59,101 nt of DNA, from NCBI GenBank assembly GCA_903885965.1, contig CAISKQ010000057.1, positions 1 to 59,101 of the forward strand, written 5' to 3'. Below, piece by piece: positions 29,132 to 36,860 of the stretch (the first letter of the stretch is position 1; every line of letters begins with the position of its first letter). Source of the DNA: an uncultured bacterium. GTDB lineage: Bacteria > Patescibacteriota > Minisyncoccia > Moranbacterales > GWC2-37-73. Both the position numbers and the translations under genes were made by a program. The notes under the pieces were generated by a model. That model had not been told where the DNA came from. It did no database searches and saw only the letters and a program-made list of their open reading frames with translations.

Positions 29132-29726
29132 ATGGAACAACTTGGACAAACTACTCTTGATTTTCTTAGGCACTATGGCTACTGCGCTATGCTGCCTGCC
29201 ATTGATGGTTGTGGAAGGCGCTGGCGCAACGGTTGTTTGCGCAATGCTGGCGTCTTTGGGAGTTTTCTTCTGGCCTTTGGTTTTGTTTTTTTCAATTCTG
29301 GGAGATTTGATTGGCAATGTGATTTTGTATTGGGTGGGTTATCGTTGGGGCATGCAGTTTGCGGCCGGCCGGGGAAAATATCTGGGGCTTAATGAAAGGC
29401 GAGTGCTGAAAATGGAAAAATATTTTCATCGGCACGGCGGTAAAACTCTTTTTGTGGTCAAATCAATGACGGGCCCTTATTTGCTGGCTTTTATCACAGC
29501 TGGGATTGTGAAAATGAATTTTGAAAAATTTTTGCGCTATTCTTTTTTGGGCGCGATTGCTTGGAGCAGTTTTTTTGTAGCGATGGGCTATTTCTATGGT
29601 TATCTCTGGAAAAGCATCGCGCGCTATGTCAGTTGGGCCGGGATCGTTATTTTGGTTGTCACAATTGTCATTTTTGTCGTGCTTGGGTTTTATGAGAAAA
29701 AGCAATCAGAAGAATTTTTAAAATAG
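29132..29726 (+). pseudogene. DedA/SNARE-associated membrane protein, frameshifted near codon 22
   Basis: MEQLGQTTLDFLRHYGYCAMLP in one frame then LPLMVVEGAGATVVCAMLASLG... in another; intact paralog at 29763 reads straight through. Apparent CTGC duplication in atgCTGCCTGCCattg. Confidence 0.85.
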
Positions 29727-29762
29727 TTTTTTGCTTTCAATATTTCCCAAACCAGCCTATAA

Positions 29763-30362
29763 TTGAAAAATATGGAGCAAACAGGACAAATCATTTTTCA
29801 ATTTCTCAAACACTACGGCTATTTCGCCATGCTGCCGCTGATGATCGTGGAGGGGCCAGTGGTGACCATCATTGCGGCAATGCTGGCCTCACTAGGGGCT
29901 TTTGCTTGGCCAGTGGTGCTTTTGTTTTCAATTTTGGGTGATATGCTTGGCGATGTGCTACTTTATGGCGCAGGGCGCAAATGGGGTATGGGTTTTGTGC
30001 ACGGTCCAGGAAAATATCTGGGCATTACGGAAAAGTTGGTTTTGAGAATGGAAAAATATTTTCAAAAACATGGAGGCACAACAATCTTTGCGGTCAAATC
30101 GACCACTGGGCTTTGCTGGGCGACTTTTGCTGCAGCCGGCATCGTGAAAATGGATTTCAAAAAATTTCTCAAATATTCTTTGCTGGGCGGAGTGGTGTGG
30201 AGCGGCTTTTTGGTCGCAATGGGATATTTTTACGGTTATCTCTGGCGAAGTATCAAGCAATACATCAGCTGGGTCGGCTGGATTATTTTTGCAGCCGCTA
30301 TTATTTCTTTCATCGCTATTACACTTTACAAGAAAAAACAAGCAAAGGAATTTCTGAAATAG
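29763..30362 (+). CDS. DedA/SNARE-associated family membrane protein; likely start 29772
   Basis: MEQTGQIIFQFLKHYGYFAMLPLMIVEGPVVTIIAAMLASLGAF; GKYLGITEKLVLRMEKYFQKHG. Confidence 0.85.
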   Translation: MKNMEQTGQIIFQFLKHYGYFAMLPLMIVEGPVVTIIAAMLASLGAFAWPVVLLFSILGDMLGDVLLYGAGRKWGMGFVHGPGKYLGITEKLVLRMEKYFQKHGGTTIFAVKSTTGLCWATFAAAGIVKMDFKKFLKYSLLGGVVWSGFLVAMGYFYGYLWRSIKQYISWVGWIIFAAAIISFIAITLYKKKQAKEFLK

Positions 30363-30454
30363 TCATAATGAGTGTGCATTTTTTAGGCTGCCATTAAGTG
30401 CAGTTTTTTCTTGCAAAAAGACGCTAAAAAGGTTAAAGTTGGAAGTATAAAATC

Positions 30455-31303
30455 ATGGTAAATCAAATCATAAAATTGGCAGAAAAGGCTGTTGGAAAAG
30501 CGAAAAGTATCCTTTTCGTTGATCCGAGACTTTTATATAAAAAAGAGCGGCATTTGATAAATCAACCGTTTTTTTGGGAGGGCTCAAATGGCAAAGGAGT
30601 TTTGTTGGTGCATGGTTGGTCATCAACCGCCTATGAAGTTCGCCGGCTTGGAAAATATTTAAATGAAAATGGTTATACAGTTCTGGGTTTGATGTTGTCT
30701 GGTCATGGCACCGTACCGAAAGATTTGGAGGGTGTGACAGCTCAGGACTGGATAAATGATGTCGAAGAGGGATATGGGAAACTGAAAAAAAATTGCGAAA
30801 AAGTATTTGTCGCAGGGACCTCAATCGGCGCCAGTATTGCTTTAATTTTAGCTGAGCAAGAAAAAGAGATGTCCGGGATTGTGCTGATGGCAACTCCGCA
30901 CAAATTACGTTTTGAGAGGATTGGCGTTATTTTGGTGAAATTAGCACTTTTTTTTAATCGAAAACAATATCGCACTAAATTTTATCCGCCGACTTTCGGT
31001 TCAGCCGAAAGCATTACCCGGATGATTTCTTATCAAAGTTATCCAGTGGCCAGCGTGTTGGAAGTTTTTGAATTGGTCAGGCGGGCGCGCAGAAATCTTG
31101 GCAGCATTTCCCAACCATGTTTGCTGCTTCAATCTACCCATGATCACATGGTCACCAAAGATAGTATGGAAAAAATTTATGAGAAAATAAGTTCCAAGAA
31201 AAAAAAGAAAATCTATATCCAAAAAGCTTATCATACTTTTATCCCTGACATCAAAAATCAGCACGTGTTTAAGGACATCCTTAATTTTTTTGAGGAGAAT
31301 TAA
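30455..31303 (+). CDS. Alpha/beta hydrolase (carboxylesterase-like)
   Basis: GVLLVHGWSSTAYEVR, VAGTSIGASIAL nucleophile elbow, STHDHMVTKDS, AYHTFIPD. Confidence 0.88.
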   Translation: MVNQIIKLAEKAVGKAKSILFVDPRLLYKKERHLINQPFFWEGSNGKGVLLVHGWSSTAYEVRRLGKYLNENGYTVLGLMLSGHGTVPKDLEGVTAQDWINDVEEGYGKLKKNCEKVFVAGTSIGASIALILAEQEKEMSGIVLMATPHKLRFERIGVILVKLALFFNRKQYRTKFYPPTFGSAESITRMISYQSYPVASVLEVFELVRRARRNLGSISQPCLLLQSTHDHMVTKDSMEKIYEKISSKKKKKIYIQKAYHTFIPDIKNQHVFKDILNFFEEN

Positions 31304-32537
31304 CAAAGCTATGCGCATCGCCATTTTTACAAATAATTATCTTCCAAATCCATACGGCGTCAGTGGTTCAATCGAAAGTTTTCGCAAAGAACTCGAGCGA
31401 ATGGGCCACACGGTATACGTCTTTGCGCCGAATTTTAAAGGCTATGTGGATGAAAATGAAAATGCTTGTCCGTCGGAGAGGCGGGTTTTTAGGTATCCAG
31501 CAATTGATTTTAAATTTAAGGACATTAGGTTTCCAATTGCAATTCCATATTCCTGCCTCGGTGGCAGACAAGCCTACCGAATTAGTAGGCTTTTGAAAAA
31601 ACTTGAGCTAGATATCATCCACTGTCAACATCCAAACCTTTTAGGCTGGGCTGGGGCAAAATGGTCCAAGAAAAAAAAGGTGCCACTGATCTTTACTTGG
31701 CACACCCTGTATAATCACTATGCTCATTTTGCACCATTGTTACCAGAAAAATTTGCAGCTAATTGGGCAATTAAGAATGCGAGAAACTTTGCCAATGCAG
31801 CTAATTGTATTATCGTTCCAACGCCATCAGTAAAAGAAATGATTTTGCGTTGGGGAGTTTCGAACAAGAATATTGTCTCGATTCCATCCGGGGTTAATGG
31901 GAGTGAATTTGAAAACGCCGACAAGGAGAGTGTGCGCAAAGAACTTGAAATTGCTGAGGATGAAGTCGCCTTACTACTGGTTTCTCGCATCACAGATGAA
32001 AAAAACGTAATTTTTTTGGCTAATGTAATTGCGAGAGTTCTTAGTGAGGATAAAGAAAGTAATCTCAATAAAATAAAATTTATTCTTGCTGGGGATGGGA
32101 ATAAGCTCAGTGAAATTAAAAAAATATTTTCCCACGCCGGTGTTGATGAAAAAGTTTCTTATCTTGGTCTTATTGCTGGAGAACGACGAAAAAATGTGTA
32201 TGCCGCCGGAGATATTTTCGTCTATGCTTCGAAGTCTGAAACTCAGGGCATGATAATTTCCGAAGCTATGTATATGGGTTTGCCAGTCGTGGCCTTGTCT
32301 GCAACTGGTGTAAATGATATGATTACTAACCAGGTTACAGGATTGTTAGTTAAAGAAAATGAACAAGAATTTGCAATGGCCATACGTAGGTTAGTAAATG
32401 ATGAAAAGCTTAGGAAGAAATTTTCTGAAAATGCTGGCAAAATCTCAAGGCAATGGTATACCTCAGCAGTTTGCACTCAAAGACTAATTTCCTTGTATGA
32501 AAAAACGATTTTGGAAAGTAAAGAAAGAAAAAACTAA
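31290..32537 (+). CDS. Glycosyltransferase family 4-type (GT-B); likely start 31311
   Basis: MRIAIFTNNYLPNPYGVSGSIESF, LLVSRITDEKN, YASKSETQGMIISEAMYMGLPVVAL. Confidence 0.93.
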   Translation: MRRINKAMRIAIFTNNYLPNPYGVSGSIESFRKELERMGHTVYVFAPNFKGYVDENENACPSERRVFRYPAIDFKFKDIRFPIAIPYSCLGGRQAYRISRLLKKLELDIIHCQHPNLLGWAGAKWSKKKKVPLIFTWHTLYNHYAHFAPLLPEKFAANWAIKNARNFANAANCIIVPTPSVKEMILRWGVSNKNIVSIPSGVNGSEFENADKESVRKELEIAEDEVALLLVSRITDEKNVIFLANVIARVLSEDKESNLNKIKFILAGDGNKLSEIKKIFSHAGVDEKVSYLGLIAGERRKNVYAAGDIFVYASKSETQGMIISEAMYMGLPVVALSATGVNDMITNQVTGLLVKENEQEFAMAIRRLVNDEKLRKKFSENAGKISRQWYTSAVCTQRLISLYEKTILESKERKN

Positions 32538-32592
32538 ATTTTAGTGTAATAAGAACTAGACGCATTAATTTATTAAAAGAAACATAAAAGAT

Positions 32593-33198
32593 ATGAATGA
32601 AGACTTTCTAGAAGAAATAGAGGAATTTTATGATAGACCAATTATTGGAAAACAGCTTCCTGATTTTCAGCTAAAGGCGTTTCATGAGGACGATATAAGG
32701 GACATAAAGTTTTCAGATTATAAGGGAAAATGGATTGTGTTGGTTTTTTATCCTGCAGACTTTACCTTCATTTGCCCAACGGAGCTTGCTGCTGTGGCTG
32801 AGCTTTATCCTCAATTTCAAAAGCTTGGGGCGGAAGTTTTGAGTGTCAGCACGGACACTGCTTTTGTCCACAAAGCTTGGCACGACAGTTCTCCGATGAT
32901 TAAAACGGTAACCTTTCCAATGATTGCTGACCCGACTGGTGTGCTTTGTAAGGCACTCGGAACGTATATTCCACAAGAGGGTTTGTCGCTGCGAGCCACC
33001 TTCATCATTGACCCGGAAGGAATTGTCAAAGCTATGGACATTCATGATAACAGTATTGGTAGAAGCAGCGATGAGATTTTGCGCAAGCTTCAAGCAGCAA
33101 TTTTTGTCAGGGAGCATAAGACCGAAGTTTGTCCAGTCAACTGGCATCCTGGTTCCAAAACCCTTAAGCCAGGGTTGAAATTGGTTGGAAAACTATAG
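32593..33198 (+). CDS. Peroxiredoxin (AhpC/TSA family)
   Basis: FYPADFTFICPTELAAVAE, SVSTDTAFVHKAWHD, EVCPVNWHPG. Confidence 0.96.
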   Translation: MNEDFLEEIEEFYDRPIIGKQLPDFQLKAFHEDDIRDIKFSDYKGKWIVLVFYPADFTFICPTELAAVAELYPQFQKLGAEVLSVSTDTAFVHKAWHDSSPMIKTVTFPMIADPTGVLCKALGTYIPQEGLSLRATFIIDPEGIVKAMDIHDNSIGRSSDEILRKLQAAIFVREHKTEVCPVNWHPGSKTLKPGLKLVGKL

Positions 33199-33286
33199 TC
33201 AGCTTTTTGGATTTTAAATTTTAATATAAAAGGATTTTTTCTTCGCACTGAAAAGCTGAGAAGTTAATGTCTGATAAACTAATTTT

Positions 33287-33874
33287 ATGTATGAAATAAA
33301 AAAATTTGATCATTTGTTAGGCTTGGAAGGATTTTCTGACGAGCTACTTAAAAATCATTTTACCTTGTACGAAGGTTATGTGAATAATATCAATAAGCTT
33401 GTTAACCTTACAGCTGAAATGGTAGAGAGTGGCAACGGGGCAACGCCTGAATTTGCTGAGACAACTCGAAGATTTGGTTGGGAATTCAATGGCATGAGAT
33501 TGCACGAACTATATTTTGAGAATTTGATGAAAGGTGGATCTATTCTTGATCCTGTTTCACCTTTGGGCAAAAAAATTATCGAAGAATTTGGGTCCTTAGA
33601 AAAATGGGAGAAACACTTTCGAGCAATTGCGATGATGCGAGGAATTGGTTGGGTTATTTTGTATCGAGATAATTTTACAGGGGCACTTAATAACGTTTGG
33701 ATTAATGAGCACGACGGAGGGCATTTGGCTGGATCAACACCGATCCTCGTGATGGATGCTTTTGAACATGCCTACATGATTCAATATGGTCTGAAAAAAG
33801 CTGACTACTTGGAAGCATTCTTGAAAAATGTCTGCTGGCACGTGGCCTGTGGTCGCTTTGCTGAGGCGCAGTAA
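33287..33874 (+). CDS. Fe/Mn superoxide dismutase
   Basis: FTLYEGYVNNIN, FNGMRLHELYF, GWVILYRDN, VMDAFEHAYMIQYG. Confidence 0.92.
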   Translation: MYEIKKFDHLLGLEGFSDELLKNHFTLYEGYVNNINKLVNLTAEMVESGNGATPEFAETTRRFGWEFNGMRLHELYFENLMKGGSILDPVSPLGKKIIEEFGSLEKWEKHFRAIAMMRGIGWVILYRDNFTGALNNVWINEHDGGHLAGSTPILVMDAFEHAYMIQYGLKKADYLEAFLKNVCWHVACGRFAEAQ

Positions 33875-33954
33875 GATTTTTTACGAAAATAAAAATGATA
33901 AAAGGCTCATCACAAGAGATGAGCCTTTTTGTTTAAAAATATAAAAGGTTGTTA

Positions 33955-34056
33955 TACCGAATTAGCTTAATTCATTCCACCATATTTAGGGACTAAGTCC
34001 CCTATAGGGGACTTAGTCCCTTTGCGTTAAGTAGCACTAATTTAGTTAATTCGGTA
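33955..34056. mobile_element. MITE-like palindromic element, copy 2
   Basis: TIRs TACCGAATTAGCTTAATT / AATTTAGTTAATTCGGTA; core AGGGACTAAGTCCCCTATAGGGGACTTAGTCCCT; TTA on both sides. Confidence 0.75.
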
Positions 34057-34183
34057 TTAGCTGGTAACCATAGGACAAATATAAAAAGCCCTTCTTTGGG
34101 AAGAGCTTTTTTGAAGATGGCAATGTCTCTATGCCAGATTTTTCATTAAACAAAAAGTTTTTATAAATTTTTATAAGTTACTC

Positions 34184-35059
34184 TCATCTTTTTAATTTCA
34201 TATGTATTAAATATGTTTTTTTGAAATGAGCAGGTGGAACTAATTTAGTAGGCAATAGAATAAATTTAGCTTTTAATTTTTTAATCTGGGAAGTTGAAAG
34301 TCTTTTAAATAGGGAAAAGAAATGGGTGGCAAGCTGAAAATGGGCCGCGAATAATTCATAGAAGAAGAATGAAAGAGCAATCAACATCGATGAAATATAT
34401 AGAAATGCAACTAGTGGAACAGGAGATAACTTTTCGGACATTGTGGTAAGGACTTTTCCTGCTGAACTAAAATTAGGGTAGGAACTTTTTTGAGAGTTGT
34501 CAGTCAGGGTGGTGCTGTTTGCAATTAAATTTTTGTTGGAGGCAGCGCCAGCAACTGCTTTTTCAACTGGCAATTCATTGGCTTTGGCGCCAAATTCTTG
34601 AACTGTTACGATTGTTTGTTTTCCATTAATTTTGCCAGTTATAACGGCAACACCAATTTCTTTATATCTAATGTTTAGAATATTTTTTTTGTGGCTTTCA
34701 CTTTTCATGAATGCATCATGTTGTGATTGTGGATCAGCGAAATTTATTGCAAGATTTTCTCCGGCAAATAAATAGTCATAACCGCTGCGACCAATCCATT
34801 GCCATGGGGTTATGCCATCTGGTGAAACGTGGGCAAAATAATTGTGCAAGATCATGTCGTTAGCTTTCCCTGTGGCAGCTTGAGTCAGCTCCTGGTTGAC
34901 TTTCAGTGGTGGGATGTTAAGGTTGGCTCTGTCATTATTGACTAGGTCGACAACTGATTGGGAATTGAAAACAGAAGCAAAGCAACTTTGAAAAGGAGCT
35001 ACTAGTATATAGGCTGCTAGAATTAAGAAACATCCGTTTTTAAATAATTTTTGAGACAT
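34184..35059 (-). CDS. CAP/SCP-domain protein (YkwD-like) with C-terminal TM region
   Basis: LVNNDRANLNIPPLKVNQELTQAATGKANDMILHNYFAHVSPDG, HKKNILNIRYKEIGVAVI. Confidence 0.92.
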   Translation of the reverse strand: MSQKLFKNGCFLILAAYILVAPFQSCFASVFNSQSVVDLVNNDRANLNIPPLKVNQELTQAATGKANDMILHNYFAHVSPDGITPWQWIGRSGYDYLFAGENLAINFADPQSQHDAFMKSESHKKNILNIRYKEIGVAVITGKINGKQTIVTVQEFGAKANELPVEKAVAGAASNKNLIANSTTLTDNSQKSSYPNFSSAGKVLTTMSEKLSPVPLVAFLYISSMLIALSFFFYELFAAHFQLATHFFSLFKRLSTSQIKKLKAKFILLPTKLVPPAHFKKTYLIHMKLKR

Positions 35060-35072
35060 TTAAATAAAAGAA

Positions 35073-35107
35073 AAAGGGCGCTTCACCCGAGTGAAACGCC
35101 CTTTTTG
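35073..35107 (-). terminator. Hairpin terminator-like sequence
   Basis: AAAAAGGGCGCTTCACCCGAGTGAAACGCCCTTTTT; lies just upstream of the CAP gene on the minus strand, so the transcript it ends is uncertain. Confidence 0.6.
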
Positions 35108-35238
35108 AAGACATTTATACCTTCATTATACACCTTTTTAGGGAAAAGTCAATCTCTCTCTAGGTTATATAATTTTATAAATAAAATCTTGCTTAGCTTC
35201 TGCCCGTTTGATTCCCCATCCCGCTAGCAAAATAAAAA

Positions 35239-35262
35239 CATCCAGGGTAACCCTAGATGTTT
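35239..35262 (-). terminator. Terminator of tRNA-Gly
   Basis: ACATCCAGGGTAACCCTAGATGT hairpin with A/T flanks. Confidence 0.75.
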
Positions 35263-35272
35263 TTAAATTTTG

Positions 35273-35344
35273 AGCGGGTAGGGGGAATCGAACCCCCCTC
35301 CTCAGCTTGGAAGGCTGATATAATAGCCACTATACGACACCCGC
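35273..35344 (-). tRNA. tRNA-Gly (TCC)
   Basis: Acceptor GCGGGTG, anticodon loop CTTCCAA, GGGGGTTCGATTCCCCC T arm. Confidence 0.93.
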
Positions 35345-35512
35345 TTTATTTAACTCTTCCAATTATACTGGAAATAATTTTTTTGTCTAGTGTTGGCATT
35401 TCTTTGCTGATTTTTGGTATGGACAAAATGAAAAAAGTATGCTAAGCTTGAAAAGTCGTAAAAGGCGGGTGATTTTCACCCACCTTTTTAATTTTTTAAA
35501 AAAAACAAAAAA

Positions 35513-36613
35513 ATGATTCAAGCAAGCATCTTCCCTGGACGATATGTCCAAGGAGCAGGCGCACTTTCTCGCCTAGGAAAAGAAGCATCAAGATTTGGAA
35601 AAAATGCTTTCGCAGTTTGCGATCCTTTTGTAATTGAATCCATTATTCCTGCCTATGAAGAGGGAATAAAAAAGGAAATTGAAATTGTGTTTGAGAAATT
35701 TAATGGGGAATGTTGCGACAAGGAAATAAACAGAATAGTCGAATTAGTTAAAAGTGACACAAGCCAAGTCGTTATTGCTATTGGTGGTGGAAAAACAATT
35801 GATACCGCCAAAGCTGTTGCGCATAGTTTGTCTTTGCCGGTAATTATCGCTCCAACAATTGCTTCTACAGATGCGCCTTGCAGCGCGTTGTCTGTTATTT
35901 ATACCGATGAAGGAATTGTGGACCGTTATCTTTTCCTGCCAACAAATCCAAACAGTGTGCTTGTTGATACTTCGGTTATCGCTAAAGCTCCAGTGAGATT
36001 TTTAGTTTCAGGAATGGGCGATGCACTTTCTACTTGGCTTGAGGGACGCTCTTGTCAGTTGAAATATGCAAACAATTTTGCAGGTGAAAAAGGTTCTATG
36101 ACGGCTTATGCGCTAGCTGAACTTTGCTATGATACTCTTTTGGAATATGGTGTGGCTGCGAAAGTCTCAAACGAGGCTGGTGTTGTAACCCCAGCTTTTG
36201 AGAAAGTTGTTGAGGCAAACACCTTGCTTAGTGGTCTTGGTTTTGAAAGTGGTGGAATTGCATCTTGCCACGCTGTACACAATGGTTTGACAGTACTACC
36301 TCAAACACACAAATATTTTCATGGAGAAAAGGTTTCAATTGGAGTTGTTACTTCTTTGTTTCTTACTGACAAGCCTGCTGAAATCATTGATGAAGTCTAT
36401 GAATTTTGTGAATCGGTTGGTCTACCTACGACACTTGCACAAGTTGGCTTGATTGAACCTAGTGATGAAGATCTTATGAAGGTAGCTCAACGAGCATGCG
36501 CTGAAGGAGAAACAATTTATAATGAACTTGTTCCAATCACTCCTGAGGCAGTATTTTCTGCAATTAAAGCAGCTGATGCTTATGGAAAATCAAGAAAAAA
36601 AGGATTATACTAA
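35513..36613 (+). CDS. gldA: Glycerol dehydrogenase (iron-type ADH superfamily)
   Basis: IAIGGGKTIDTAKAVA, PTIASTDAPCSALSVIY, VSGMGDALSTWLEGRSC, GIASCHAVHNGL, YFHGEKVSIGV. Confidence 0.9.
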   Translation: MIQASIFPGRYVQGAGALSRLGKEASRFGKNAFAVCDPFVIESIIPAYEEGIKKEIEIVFEKFNGECCDKEINRIVELVKSDTSQVVIAIGGGKTIDTAKAVAHSLSLPVIIAPTIASTDAPCSALSVIYTDEGIVDRYLFLPTNPNSVLVDTSVIAKAPVRFLVSGMGDALSTWLEGRSCQLKYANNFAGEKGSMTAYALAELCYDTLLEYGVAAKVSNEAGVVTPAFEKVVEANTLLSGLGFESGGIASCHAVHNGLTVLPQTHKYFHGEKVSIGVVTSLFLTDKPAEIIDEVYEFCESVGLPTTLAQVGLIEPSDEDLMKVAQRACAEGETIYNELVPITPEAVFSAIKAADAYGKSRKKGLY

Positions 36614-36702
36614 GTTGAAAATGAAAGTTGAAATAGCGAAAATAAAAAACATCCCATTTGTGGGGATGTTTTTTGTGTTAGGGATTTTAGTTGTCCACTT
36701 GT

Positions 36703-36711
36703 TGTGGATAA
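36703..36711 (-). promoter_or_regulatory. DnaA-box match (TTATCCACA on minus strand) upstream of nrdA
   Basis: TGTGGATAA within ttgtccacttgtTGTGGATAAg. Confidence 0.45.
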
Positions 36712-36812
36712 GTCGGTGGATATCTTTTGCAAAACTGCGTCAATGGCGGACATTTTTGGCAAGAGAGCAGTCTTGCTGGTTTTCTTGCCTTGTGGTATTA
36801 TTATCTAACGTC

Positions 36813-36828
36813 ACACTATATATAGTGT
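36813..36828. promoter_or_regulatory. NrdR-box-like site ACACTATATATAGTGT
   Basis: Perfect palindrome matching the known NrdR box pattern (ACACwATATATwGTGT-like), 33 bp before nrdA start. Confidence 0.8.
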
Positions 36829-36860
36829 TTTAAGCTAATAATATAAAAATAACAAAAAAT

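Noticed and set aside
33287-33874. Considered SOD as atypical because of missing canonical LDVWEHAY
   Set aside because: Asp-x3-His metal ligands (DAFEH) and other His ligands are present; within normal family variation.
35257-35445. 62-aa ORF MFLNFERVGGIEPPSSAWKADIIATIRHP
   Set aside because: It is antisense to tRNA-Gly; tRNA-derived false ORF.
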